Counted from the stretch's first letter, positions 18,059 to 26,948 are shown. The stretch is 64,000 nucleotides of DNA from JBNAGF01 sp049801055 (GCF_049801055.1 NZ_JBNAGF010000005.1:237394-301393), one strand, 5' to 3'. Translations and numbers: made by a program. The notes: a model not told the origin generated them from the letters alone.

Positions 18059-19141
18059 CTTCTGGATGAACGCATGGGTGCCCCCCAGTTCCCCCATTGT
18101 TGGGAAATTGTTTAGAGAAAAGTGTTCACAGTCGTCAGATCGCAAATCCGGTGAAATGATCCTGCCCCGGCTTCACCGGAAACATATGTGGTATTCGTTT
18201 TGGCGCTAATGAACTCGCGTGGCGAGCGCCGTTCCAGGCCTGACTGCGGGTAGTTGCCGTTGCAATCCTCGATCAGGTCTCGCGAAAACTCAGAAGAGCA
18301 TGCAAGTGCAGCGAAATTCGGCTTTGTCCCGCGCACCGGTCGGTCGCCCCAATCACAGTGAAGGTCCGCTTCGGCCTGCCTCGGCTTTGGGCCGGAGAGT
18401 TCTGCTGAGCATTTCCTTCGGTTGTTGTTGGCCCGGGTCGACCCTATCGACGGGATCGGCGGACTTCAGCAACGAAGCAGGGTCCACCAGTCGGAGAACC
18501 GTTAAATCGGTTCGCATTTTCCCAGTTCTTTCACTGCACCCATTGGGGCTCGCCATTTGCGCGATAATCGGCGCAGCAATAGGGGCAGCTAAACTGACAT
18601 TATTACGACCAACCGGACACGGGGTCTGGGTTCGGTCCTGGAATGCCGTGAAGTCGTCGAAACCTCAAAGACCCGTGTTGTTCCCCTGGTCTTCCGATTG
18701 CCACGTTTGGACCCGCCTGGCGACGGCATGTGGCGCTCAGACCACTGACCAGCCAAGAGCCTCAGTCCGAGGCTTGCGAAGAACGTTGCGACATGCGGTG
18801 ACTTTGGGAACAGGGGTAACAGGGGTGTTTCCAACTGCAGCCTCTACTTCAAACGAAGGGGAATCATTTTCTGATTTTTCCACCCTGTGTCTCACCTTGT
18901 TTCCCTTTCCTTTGCTCCCAAAAAGAATGAACTCGTTCCTACCCTTGTTACTCCTGTTCCCAGAAAGTAATCCGTTGAAGATAACTGGGTTTAAGGAACA
19001 GGGGTCGATGAAAGCGGGCTGTTCCACCCCTGTTCCTCCCCCGTTTCGTGCTGATTTAGGCGACCCAAGGACAACAAGATGTGCCATGTGCTGGGCCTCT
19101 CTGCCATAAAGACAGGCCGTGTACAGACGCGCGGGCCTGCA
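18059..19141. other. Gene-poor 1.1 kb stretch with IS remnant, repeats and possible origin
   Basis: A 296-residue plus-strand frame here (18219-19109) has a composition unlike real proteins and no ribosome binding site. What is visible instead is an IS3 transposase tail on the minus strand (18150-18282), a partial interspersed repeat (18299-18332), and a cluster of GGAACAGGGGT motifs from 18806 onward beside the replication module. Confidence 0.5.
18150..18282 (-). pseudogene. IS3-family transposase OrfB, C-terminal remnant
   Basis: The minus-strand frame reads RDLIEDCNGNYPQSGLERRS followed by PREFISAK. This is a decayed version of the usual OrfB ending (I.DYN..HPHSGL..RSPREFI). The integrase-core Asp/Glu region is absent and no ends are visible, so it is a small relic. 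Confidence 0.5.
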
Positions 19142-19197
19142 TCAACCGCTCTCCTCGTCCTCGTTCATCGGTGTTTTCGGGCCGAGGGAACAGGGGT
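18806..19197. repeat. Cluster of GGAACAGGGGT motifs (iteron-like)
   Basis: The motif AACAGGGGT occurs twice head-to-tail at 18809-18826. GGAACAGGGGT recurs at 18995-19005, inverted at 19026-19036 and again at 19186-19197 (inside the end of the primase gene). A variant, GGGAACAGGAGTAACAAGGG, is inverted at 18942-18961. Repeats of this kind beside replication genes are often initiator-binding sites, but a regulatory role is equally possible. Confidence 0.5.
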
Positions 19198-21241
19198 CCG
19201 GTGCGCCCCGTTCCGGCATCTCTACGACTTTCTCGTCGTCTTCACGCTCGGCTTTTGACCGGTATAACTTAATGAGCCGATTGACGGCCTCCTCTGTCAT
19301 GGCCTGATCGTCGCGGATGCGGTCTCTGACCTCGGCAATGTCCCGCCAGCCCGGTTGCATGCCGTCCTGAAAGCGTACGCCCTTTAGAACCAGCAACCTG
19401 TTTGGGTACTTTCCGGAGGAACCGGGAAGAACGCCATCGAACTCCTTTTCCATCAGCTCTTTGAAGAATCCGGCCTTTGACCATCCCGTCATGCCTTGCC
19501 GTTCGGCCCAAAGAAAGAACGCTGCGAACAGGGCGTCCTTGGCTTCATGATGACTGGGTGAGAATGTCAGGTATTCTTCGACAAACGCGCCGATCGGGTC
19601 CTGCCGAACTCGTGCTTTCTCAGCCATCTTGCTGCCACGTGAGGTCTCGGTGAAGTGGCCGTTCTTGTGAAGGCGGCGGAGACCCTGCACGGCCCAGACG
19701 AGAACACTGTCGAGATCGCCTTCGATGCGCTCCATCAGATCGGTGTCTTCCTTACCGAAAAAGGATGTCTCCAGCTGGCAGAACAGGAAGCGTGTTGCGA
19801 GGACCCCGTCATTGTCGCGCAAGCGGGGTACGCTGTTTGCCATCCCCCACCATTTGGCGGTCAGGCGTCCGATCCAAGGTGGGAGATGCTTGCGTTGGAT
19901 CGTAGCTGTGTCCTCGCCGATGGCGGTCAGGATCGTTTCTGCAACAGGACCGAAACGGGTCTCCTTGTCGGTCCGGATATCCGGCAGGGAAATGATTGCT
20001 GCCTTTTCCGCACCCATCAGCGGGAAACTCTTCCCGAACTGCTCAGTTGGTATCGAATGAACACTCCCGGCACCGAGCAGCTTGCCCGCGGTCCGGAGGA
20101 TCGTTCCCTTACCCGAGCGTTTCGGACCGATGAGCATCAACCCCTTCTGCATATGGGTGTCCTGCGTAAGGCTGTAGCCTAAGAACTCCTGCACCAGTTC
20201 GATCTGCGACGGATCCGCAGGCGTGATGGACTTGATGAATTTTCCCCAGGCCGATGCGCCGACGTTCCCTGTGCCATGCCATTCCGCGTTCACCGCGGTG
20301 ACATTGAACAGTCGCGGTGTGTGATCGTAGAGCTTGCCCGTGCGTATGTTCAGGATGCCGTTCCTGACGGAAATCATCGGACCGGCGAAAGGTGACTTTC
20401 CTTCCCAGACTACCCCGTCGATCTCCTCGATGTCCCAGGCCACCGCCGCCCTGATCGCGTCGAGAGTTTCAGCGACAAAGCGAAGATTGGGCTTGAAGGG
20501 AACCGGCACCTGGTTTTCATCGAGTGTCGCCTTCTGTTCGGCCCATTGGCGGAGTCGGCGACTGACGACTTCCTCGCCAACGACCTGCCACTTCGGCCCT
20601 ATCCATATGTACCAGCAACCGAAAGTATACCGGATTGTCGTCCCATCTTCGTGAGTGAACGCTTCGTCAAGAAATGTGCTGGCGTTCGCGCGGTGATCTC
20701 CAGGAACAATCATGACGCCATTGCCGTCAAACGACTCCCCGATGAGGTGTGAGACGGCTCGCTCCACTTTGGTTCGCAGAACTTTGGTTTCCAGTTCGAG
20801 GTTCCGGGCCTTTGCCTGCCGTTTCAGGGCGGCGATCATGCCCGACCTTTCGGCCTCATCGGACTTGGCAATCGTGACGCAGACCTCATCGACCTCGTCC
20901 ATCGACATGGGAGGAACGCGTTTCTGCACCTGTGCCTCGATCTTTGCAATCGTCCAGCCAGGGCCAAGGAGAGGCCTCAGGGCTGCGATCTCGTCAGGCC
21001 ACTCGTCGCGGTCCGTTCTTGCAATGCGGTTGAACTCTATGTCTCTTTGCAGAGCACCCAGCGCTCGGGTTCGAAAGCGCCGTTGGAGGTCCTTCTCCAG
21101 CCTTGCCACCGTCAAACCTGGCGGTTCGTTCAGTTCCACGATCAACGCTCCCAGCAGGGTAACTCGTTCTGCCTCAGTATCCAGTTCGGCAGCCTGGTCG
21201 AGCACTTCTTCAATCCGGCGTTTGTCGTCGTCGCTCAGCAT
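19142..21241 (-). CDS. Phage/plasmid P4-type primase-helicase (superfamily 3)
   Basis: A 699-residue protein. The central part (about 285-330) matches the D5_N-like domain that precedes SF3 helicases (NGILNIRTGKLYDHTPRLFN). The helicase follows with the Walker A motif GPKRSGKGT at residues 372-380, a Walker B-like AAIISLPDIR, and a sensor segment (WWGMANSVPRLRD) with the usual motif C Asn. These proteins unwind or prime DNA for replication of phages, satellites and plasmids. The ATG overlaps the stop of the upstream PriPol gene, so the two are coupled. The last 40 residues are charged and contain one GGAACAGGGGT motif in DNA. Confidence 0.88.
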   Translation of the reverse strand: MLSDDDKRRIEEVLDQAAELDTEAERVTLLGALIVELNEPPGLTVARLEKDLQRRFRTRALGALQRDIEFNRIARTDRDEWPDEIAALRPLLGPGWTIAKIEAQVQKRVPPMSMDEVDEVCVTIAKSDEAERSGMIAALKRQAKARNLELETKVLRTKVERAVSHLIGESFDGNGVMIVPGDHRANASTFLDEAFTHEDGTTIRYTFGCWYIWIGPKWQVVGEEVVSRRLRQWAEQKATLDENQVPVPFKPNLRFVAETLDAIRAAVAWDIEEIDGVVWEGKSPFAGPMISVRNGILNIRTGKLYDHTPRLFNVTAVNAEWHGTGNVGASAWGKFIKSITPADPSQIELVQEFLGYSLTQDTHMQKGLMLIGPKRSGKGTILRTAGKLLGAGSVHSIPTEQFGKSFPLMGAEKAAIISLPDIRTDKETRFGPVAETILTAIGEDTATIQRKHLPPWIGRLTAKWWGMANSVPRLRDNDGVLATRFLFCQLETSFFGKEDTDLMERIEGDLDSVLVWAVQGLRRLHKNGHFTETSRGSKMAEKARVRQDPIGAFVEEYLTFSPSHHEAKDALFAAFFLWAERQGMTGWSKAGFFKELMEKEFDGVLPGSSGKYPNRLLVLKGVRFQDGMQPGWRDIAEVRDRIRDDQAMTEEAVNRLIKLYRSKAEREDDEKVVEMPERGAPDPCSLGPKTPMNEDEESG

Positions 21242-22170
21242 CCTTTGTGTCTCCGAATGACAGAAAGCAGCTTAGCCTCTTCTTCATCGGACAGATCTCT
21301 GGGTTCGACGAATTTCGGCTCGGTGTACCCGGGCTCCAATGCCCGGATCGCATCGGCGGCACATCGGCGCGCCGCCCTGGGTTGCCGAACATGCGGGCGA
21401 TTCGCCGCCTGCCCATGCTCGAATTTCTCGATCAGCAGGAAGACAATCTCGTCGAAAGAGAATCCTGCCCTTGCGAGCATGTGTGCCATCGAATAGTCCA
21501 TAGCGGAGCGACTTCTGGCCGGCTCTTTCAGACTACCGGTCATTCCCTTCCAGCGACAGGCGATCCTCGCGCCTACCAGGATCTTGACCTCAAGCCGCTC
21601 CATGACATCAGCCTTATGCTCAGGTGTCAGTTCATTTGGCTCAGGCAGGTCGAGACGCCTGCGTCTGGAGCCACCCGAGTACCGGTCAAGGATCTCCCTG
21701 CAGGCGCTGTCGGTCATCGTTGCCGGGGCCTTGGCCCGAACAACGCTGTAACCTTCGCCAAAGGCGATGAACCCAACTGTTCCCCGCCCATCGAGACCTG
21801 CAACAATCCCGGAGCGGGTGGGAAGGTCACCGAACTTCGCAGGCACACGGTAGATGGCGTGCAAGCCACCCGAGACTGTCCTGTGAACGCGTGTGTCTCC
21901 GGTCAATTCGTGCCTTTTCAACCACTGCTCAGGCGCAGATCCGGATTTGTAGCTGTCAAGATCGAGAGCGTAGAGGCCACGCCCCATGAGGATACCAACG
22001 CCATTGGCGCGCGCCCAAGCCGGATCGCCGTCCGGGACCGAAGCAGTCAGTTTCTGCCATTCACCGACCAAGGGGATCTTTTGCCACCGTTCGTCGGACC
22101 GAAAAACCTTCACCGGAAAAGTGACAGCGTCCTTCAACCCGATCGAATCCGAGTTCCAGCGTTGGCTCAT
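21235..22170 (-). CDS. PriPol-type primase/polymerase
   Basis: A 311-residue protein starting at MSQRWN; upstream in-frame codons are not supported because the upstream gene ends there in an ATGA overlap. The archaeo-eukaryotic primase fold is indicated by LYALDLDSYKS (Asp70/Asp72, metal-binding) and by SGGLHAIYRVP, where the His follows in the second motif. It would make primers or extend them for the element's replication. The stop overlaps the ATG of the SF3 helicase gene; a separate primase/polymerase plus helicase is common in satellites and prophages. The C-terminal third is basic and may bind DNA. Confidence 0.8.
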   Translation of the reverse strand: MSQRWNSDSIGLKDAVTFPVKVFRSDERWQKIPLVGEWQKLTASVPDGDPAWARANGVGILMGRGLYALDLDSYKSGSAPEQWLKRHELTGDTRVHRTVSGGLHAIYRVPAKFGDLPTRSGIVAGLDGRGTVGFIAFGEGYSVVRAKAPATMTDSACREILDRYSGGSRRRRLDLPEPNELTPEHKADVMERLEVKILVGARIACRWKGMTGSLKEPARSRSAMDYSMAHMLARAGFSFDEIVFLLIEKFEHGQAANRPHVRQPRAARRCAADAIRALEPGYTEPKFVEPRDLSDEEEAKLLSVIRRHKGC

Positions 22171-22731
22171 GTCGCACACTCCTGCGGAGCCTCGTCGCCC
22201 CAGACGGCCCACCCGCGACGTGACTGGCGAGCGAAGAGTTCCAGCTTGCGCGCATCGGGCCACCCGCGTTCAATGATCTCGTGGAGTGCATCCGGCTTGC
22301 GGCTGTGGGTGCGTTGATCACCCACAATGAGGCTGGAGGACCTCTGCTTCGGCGGAGCGACACGAAAGCCGCCGCGGCTCCCGATTAGAACCAGTTCATG
22401 CTGATTGCGCACCCAGTATCCGATACCTTGCCGCTCCTTTGCCCAGGCAATCGACGACTTGTACCGGTAACCCCACTGCTTCATGACCTGATGGCCATGC
22501 TCAAGGAATGGTGATGTTACCCAAAGGAAGAGCGCCGAGTTCCTGGCGGCAATCTGGTTGACTGGCATCACCATGATTTCGGGCAGCGTCATCGTCTCAT
22601 AGTGGAACTTGCCGACGGCTCCATCTGGGCAGCGCCCGCGCCCTTTTGCGCTGCGGGTCTTAAACCTCCACGGGGGGGTCGGCCAGAATGATCTCCCACC
22701 CGCCGGGAGTCGTTGGGAAGGAAACGGTCAT
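22167..22731 (-). pseudogene. MT-A70-family adenine methyltransferase, frameshifted in the DPPW motif
   Basis: The frame starting at 22731 reads MTVSFPTTPGGWEIILADPP and then hits a stop. The frame from 22592 to 22167 continues as MTLPEIMVMPVNQIAA...FLWVTSPFLEHG...KLELFARQSRRGWAVWGDEA, the usual C-terminal part of MT-A70 enzymes. The two join if one C is removed from a seven-C run (G7 at 22672-22678 on the plus strand): the product then reads ADPPWRFKTRSAKGRGR, then GKFHYETMTLPEI. DPPW is the catalytic signature for N6-adenine methylation. Its start overlaps the stop of the preceding small ORF, and its end overlaps the PriPol ATG. It may be a dead gene, a phase-variable gene or a base-calling error. 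Confidence 0.82.
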
Positions 22732-22832
22732 TCCGTTGCCTCCATCGCGTTGGCCGGACGACCAGCATTCTCCTCGAAGACCTTCTGTGCGTATCCGTGC
22801 GGAGTGAAATTTCGGAGCAGCGCGGTCTTCAT
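22728..22832 (-). CDS. 34-residue ORF in the replication module
   Basis: The ATG at 22832 follows the previous gene by three bases, and the stop overlaps the methyltransferase ATG (ATGA), so it fits exactly into a tightly packed operon. It begins MKTALLRNFTPHGYAQK and ends in an acidic EATE. No family is recognised. The perfect fit to the operon frame is the only reason to call it. Confidence 0.5.
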   Translation of the reverse strand: MKTALLRNFTPHGYAQKVFEENAGRPANAMEATE

Positions 22833-22835
22833 AGT

Positions 22836-23114
22836 TCACCCCTCCGCCGCTTCTTCAAGTGCTTCTAGGACGTGCTGCCCGCGGTAACGGGGTGGCCCTC
22901 CGGGCACCAAGCGCGTGATCATCGGACCTGTGCCCTGCGCGCGCCAGCGCCGCAGCGTCGAAAGGCCAACACCCAGGATTGCAGAGACCTGGGTTGGGGA
23001 ATAGAGCTTGTCGGGTTCGATGCGTCCGCCGCTGCAAGCGAGGGGATGGGCCAGTCTTTCAGCAAGCGATGCGTTCGGATCGGACTTCAAAGGCAGCGTG
23101 ATCTTTTCGGTCAT
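22836..23114 (-). CDS. Small helix-turn-helix DNA-binding protein (excisionase/AlpA-like)
   Basis: The start MTEKITLPLK at 23114 follows GGGAG at about nine bases; the frame extends upstream without support. The 92-residue product has a MerR-like helix-turn-helix, LYSPTQVSAILGVGLSTLRR, followed by a wing with GGPPRYRG, as in excisionase and AlpA-type proteins. In this position, first gene of the replication module, it would be a transcriptional switch or directionality factor. The tight gene packing that follows (3-base gap, two ATGA overlaps) makes it the head of an operon. Confidence 0.75.
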   Translation of the reverse strand: MTEKITLPLKSDPNASLAERLAHPLACSGGRIEPDKLYSPTQVSAILGVGLSTLRRWRAQGTGPMITRLVPGGPPRYRGQHVLEALEEAAEG

Positions 23115-23448
23115 CTTGCGTTCTCCCGTTTGGGTTCCAGATGAAATTTCAAAGATCAAACAGACCGTCCGTGTTAACAGGAGGGTTTGCACGGAAATTA
23201 GCCCATCAGCGAAAGAAATCGCTGCGGGAAGCATGATTTTCGGGATTTGAGCGTGAGGCCCAGGCGGGTGGCACGCCGCGACCACTTTCGCGGAACTCGC
23301 CTCATTGTTCCGGCATTAAAAGCAACCAACACCGCATGGGCGACACGGCAGGCACAATGCAGAGCATTCTACGAAAATGTGGGTGCCTGGTGGGTGCCCG
23401 AAGAATACTTGGGCATCATGCAGATTTCCTAAGACACTGATTTCATGG
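23115..23448. other. Region between the replication module and tRNA-Thr
   Basis: The stretch should carry the promoter of the minus-strand module. It contains a short tandem GTGGGTGCC (23379-23387 and 23390-23398, period 11), which could be a regulator site. No copy of the tRNA-Thr 3' end was found elsewhere in the window, so element borders remain unclear. Confidence 0.35.
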
Positions 23449-23520
<72 letters not shown>

Positions 23521-23604
23521 GCCGTGGGCGGGTGATTAGACTCAAACGGGACAGTGTGCAAGGGCAATCTGGACGGTTTTTTTACTCTCCTATAGAGAGG
23601 GGTC

Positions 23605-23775
23605 ATGGCAGATAAGAAAACGACCGGAAGCGGGGCAAAACCGCCGTCCAAACGCGAAGAACGGCTGAAAGCCGCGCTCAAGGCCAATCTCGGCAGACGC
23701 AAGGCTCAGGCGCGGGCAAGATCCGCTTCGGACGATGAAAAGCTCGGTGAAACACCGGATAAAAGCGAGGGTTGA
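23605..23775 (+). CDS. Small basic protein upstream of murA
   Basis: 56 residues starting MADKKTTGSGAKPPSKREER, then a Lys/Arg/Ala-rich helix (LKAALKANLGRRKAQARAR) and an acidic tail. AGAGAGGGG precedes the ATG at proper distance. Two bases separate its stop from the murA ATG at 23778, so it is co-transcribed. Small basic proteins of this style are known before murA in Rhodobacterales; the function is not known. Confidence 0.7.
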   Translation: MADKKTTGSGAKPPSKREERLKAALKANLGRRKAQARARSASDDEKLGETPDKSEG

Positions 23776-23777
23776 GC

Positions 23778-25046
23778 ATGGATTCGATTTTAGTGACGGG
23801 CAACGGCCCGCTAAATGGGGAAATCCCGATTGCGGGCGCCAAGAATGCCTGCCTGACGCTGATGCCGGCAACGCTGCTCAGTGAAGAGCCGCTGACCCTT
23901 ACAAATGCCCCACGTTTGTCTGACATCCGAACGATGACAACGCTTCTGCAATCGCTCGGGGCGGAAGTTTCAAGCCTGCAGGATGGAAAAGTTCTGGCCA
24001 TGTCGAGCCATGACCTGACCAGTCACAAGGCCGACTACGATATCGTTCGAAAGATGCGGGCATCGATTTTGGTTCTGGGTCCGATGCTTGCCCGAGACGG
24101 GCAGGCGGTTGTTTCTCTTCCGGGAGGATGCGCAATCGGTGCGCGGCCAGTGGATCTTCATCTGACGGCACTGGAGGCGCTGGGCGCCGAGATGGAGCTG
24201 AAGGACGGCTATGTTCACGCAAAGGCCCCCGGTGGATTGAAGGGGGGCATAATCGAGTTTCCATTTGTTTCGGTCGGAGCCACGGAAAATGCGCTGATGG
24301 CGGCAACGCTGGCCAAAGGCACAACCGTGATCCGAACAGCAGCGCGCGAACCGGAAATTGTCGATCTCGCGGATTGTTTGCGCGCCATGGGCGCGCAGAT
24401 CGAAGGTGATGGCACCTCGGAGATCACCATACAGGGTGTAGACCGTCTGCATGGCGCGACGCATCCTGTGGTGACCGATCGCATCGAATTGGGCACCTAT
24501 ATGCTGGCACCTGCGATTTGCGGCGGCGAAGTGGAGTTGCTTGGCGGGCGGATTGATCTGTTGCAGGCCTTCATCGAAAAACTTGATGCTGCGGGGGTAC
24601 ATGTCCAGGAAACCCCGCGCGGCCTGAAAGTGGCGCAGCGCAATGGGCGAGTGAATGCGGTGGACGTGGTAACAGAGCCGTTTCCCGGCTTCCCGACAGA
24701 CCTTCAGGCGCAGATGATGGCGCTGATGTGTACGGCCAACGGTGTTTCCGTACTGGAGGAAAAGATCTTTGAAAACAGGTTCATGCATGCGCCCGAGCTG
24801 ATACGAATGGGGGCGCAGATTGATGTGCATGGTGGCACCGCGACGGTAACCGGTGTCGAGCGCCTCAAGGGCGCACCGGTCATGGCGACGGACCTGCGAG
24901 CCTCAGTTTCGCTGATCCTTGCCGGGTTGGCAGCTGGAGGAGAGACAGTTGTCAGCCGCGTGTATCATCTTGACCGCGGATATGAGCATGTGGTGAGCAA
25001 GCTCTCGGGCGTGGGCGCAAAAATTGAACGGATCAAGGGCCAATGA
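23778..25046 (+). CDS. murA: UDP-N-acetylglucosamine 1-carboxyvinyltransferase
   Basis: 422 residues, the usual length. It adds enolpyruvate from PEP to UDP-GlcNAc, the first committed step of peptidoglycan synthesis, in the cytoplasm. Seen directly: the N-terminal GNGPLNGEIPIAGAKNA with the substrate-binding Lys22-Asn23, the catalytic Cys118 in SLPGGCAIGARPVDLHL (the fosfomycin target), and a C-terminal DLRASVSLILAGLAAGG. The ATG at 23778 is preferred to a TTG two codons upstream. The stop overlaps the ATG of the DUF2948 gene. Confidence 0.97.
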   Translation: MDSILVTGNGPLNGEIPIAGAKNACLTLMPATLLSEEPLTLTNAPRLSDIRTMTTLLQSLGAEVSSLQDGKVLAMSSHDLTSHKADYDIVRKMRASILVLGPMLARDGQAVVSLPGGCAIGARPVDLHLTALEALGAEMELKDGYVHAKAPGGLKGGIIEFPFVSVGATENALMAATLAKGTTVIRTAAREPEIVDLADCLRAMGAQIEGDGTSEITIQGVDRLHGATHPVVTDRIELGTYMLAPAICGGEVELLGGRIDLLQAFIEKLDAAGVHVQETPRGLKVAQRNGRVNAVDVVTEPFPGFPTDLQAQMMALMCTANGVSVLEEKIFENRFMHAPELIRMGAQIDVHGGTATVTGVERLKGAPVMATDLRASVSLILAGLAAGGETVVSRVYHLDRGYEHVVSKLSGVGAKIERIKGQ

Positions 25047-25519
25047 CAGACGCAACTTTCCAAGACGGGCGGGAGACCCCTCTGAATCTCGGCGCACAGG
25101 ATGCCGAGGATCTAAAGGTGATTTCGACCCTGACCCAGGACGCTGTGTTTCCCGTGACCGAACTCGCGTGGAGACCCGGAGAACACCGGTTTGCGCTGCT
25201 GTTGAACCGGTTCCGTTGGGAGGACCAGACCGCTGCAGAACGGCGGGGGCGGGACTATGAGCGGGTACAGTCCCTGTTGGTGTTTGATAACGTGCTGGGC
25301 GTCGCGAGCCAGGGAATCGAACGTTCGGACAACGATGTGATCTTGTCTCTGCTGGCTGTTGATTTCGAACCAGCGGAAGACGGTGCCGGGCAGATCCTGC
25401 TCACACTGGCCGGCGATGGTGCGATCCGCTTGCAAGTCGAGGCAATCGAGGCTGTGCTCAAGGATGTCACACGCCCTTATGTGGCGCCATCCAGACAAGC
25501 GCCACATCACCCCGAATAA
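25043..25519 (+). CDS. DUF2948 family protein
   Basis: A 158-residue protein with the family pattern: LNLGAQDAEDLKVISTLTQDAVFPVTELAW near the start, RFALLLNRFRWE, and a C-terminal LQVEAIEAVLKDVTRPYVAPS. DUF2948 proteins are confined largely to alphaproteobacteria and regularly lie between murA and hisD, as here. The molecular role is unknown. The start overlaps murA by four bases, indicating translational coupling. Confidence 0.9.
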   Translation: MTDATFQDGRETPLNLGAQDAEDLKVISTLTQDAVFPVTELAWRPGEHRFALLLNRFRWEDQTAAERRGRDYERVQSLLVFDNVLGVASQGIERSDNDVILSLLAVDFEPAEDGAGQILLTLAGDGAIRLQVEAIEAVLKDVTRPYVAPSRQAPHHPE

Positions 25520-25646
25520 GTCGGCCTGCCCCGCCCCGGCGACGACTTCGATCAACAGGGCTTGGCCGGGCTCTTCGCCGCGCTTTGCGGTCAATGTCTT
25601 GAGGCCGGCTGTTGCTGCGGCTAAACCCCCGGAAAAGGAGGGTCCA

Positions 25647-26948
25647 ATGCCTCAATTTCTGGACAGCACGACACCCGGTTTCGAAGACGAATTCGCTGCG
25701 CTTCTGAGCGCCAAGCGCGAAGACAGCCCAGATGTGGATGCCGTCGTGGCGGAGATCATCGCGGACGTTCGGAGCCGGGGGGACTCGGCGGTTATCGAGC
25801 TGACCTCGCGATTTGACCGGCTCGATCTTACCGCTGACCGGCTGGCCTTTTCAAAAGCAGAAATTGATGCGGCTACCGTCGACGTTCCGTCGGAGGAAAG
25901 CGCTGCACTGGAGCTCGCCGCCGACCGAATTCGCGCCTATCACGAACGTCAGATGCCCGAAGATGCACAGTGGACCGACACGGCCGGTGCTACACTCGGA
26001 TGGCGATGGTCTGCGGTTTCGGCGGCGGGGCTTTATGTTCCGGGCGGTCTGGCCTCGTATCCGTCTTCGGTGTTGATGAACGCGATCCCGGCAAAGGTGG
26101 CAGGTGTTGAGCGGCTTGCCATTGCTGTGCCGACCCCGGACGGGCAGGCGAACCCGCTGGTTCTTTTGGCGGCGCGGTTGTCTGGGGTCGATGAGATCTA
26201 TCGCATTGGTGGTGCGCAGGCGATCGCCGCCCTTGCCTATGGCACCGAAACGATCCGGCCGGTCGACAAGATTACGGGGCCGGGCAATGCCTTTGTCGCC
26301 GCAGCAAAGCGACGGGTATTCGGCAAGGTTGGAATCGACATGATCGCCGGTCCTTCGGAAATTCTCGTGATCGCGGATCGGGACAACGATCCCGACTGGA
26401 TTGCGCTCGACCTGCTGAGTCAGGCCGAGCATGACGAAAGCGCCCAGTCCATTCTGATCACCGACGATGCCGGTTTTGGTCGCCGGGTTGCCGACGCTGT
26501 CAACAAGCGCCTCGAAACACTGGAACGCCGGGTTATCGCCGGGGTGTCGTGGCGCGATTACGGGGCTATTATCACGGTTCGTGATCTGGATGAGGCTGCA
26601 TTGCTGTCGAACAGGATTGCCCCTGAACATCTGGAGCTATGTGTCGCCGATCCCGAGGCCCTGAGCCAGAAAACCATCCATGCCGGTGCCATCTTCCTTG
26701 GTCAGTATACCCCGGAGGCCATTGGCGATTATGTCGGTGGCCCGAACCATGTGCTGCCTACAGCCCGTTCGGCGCGGTTTTCGTCTGGCCTCAGCGTGAT
26801 GGATTTCCTCAAGCGCACTACGCTCAGCAAGATGACGCCAGAAGCGTTGCGAGCAGTCGGGCCTGCCGCCGAATGCCTCGCAAAGTCGGAGAGTCTCGAA
26901 GCGCACGGTTTGTCGGTCACGGCACGTCTGAACCGGCTGAACGAGTAA
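25647..26948 (+). CDS. hisD: Histidinol dehydrogenase
   Basis: 433 residues, normal length. It oxidises histidinol to histidine in two NAD-dependent steps, with a bound zinc. Visible: GGLASYPSSVLMNAIPAKVAG, GGAQAIAALAYGTETI, the NAD/metal region GPSEILVIAD followed by LLSQAEHDE, and the C-terminal PEHLEL with the catalytic His and VGGPNHVLPT. AAAAGGAGGG precedes the ATG at 25647; the frame extends upstream only by overlap. It lies 127 bases after the DUF2948 gene, in the order typical of this group. Confidence 0.97.
   Translation: MPQFLDSTTPGFEDEFAALLSAKREDSPDVDAVVAEIIADVRSRGDSAVIELTSRFDRLDLTADRLAFSKAEIDAATVDVPSEESAALELAADRIRAYHERQMPEDAQWTDTAGATLGWRWSAVSAAGLYVPGGLASYPSSVLMNAIPAKVAGVERLAIAVPTPDGQANPLVLLAARLSGVDEIYRIGGAQAIAALAYGTETIRPVDKITGPGNAFVAAAKRRVFGKVGIDMIAGPSEILVIADRDNDPDWIALDLLSQAEHDESAQSILITDDAGFGRRVADAVNKRLETLERRVIAGVSWRDYGAIITVRDLDEAALLSNRIAPEHLELCVADPEALSQKTIHAGAIFLGQYTPEAIGDYVGGPNHVLPTARSARFSSGLSVMDFLKRTTLSKMTPEALRAVGPAAECLAKSESLEAHGLSVTARLNRLNE

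Noticed and set aside
18219..19109. 296-residue plus-strand frame
   Set aside because: Composition is rich in Ser/Pro/Arg without structure. It crosses the IS3 relic, the interspersed repeat and the GGAACAGGGGT cluster, and has no ribosome binding site.
23379..23398. Tandem GTGGGTGCC as an attachment site
   Set aside because: The copies are only nine bases, with a two-base spacer, and do not match the tRNA-Thr 3' end. Too weak to call an att site.
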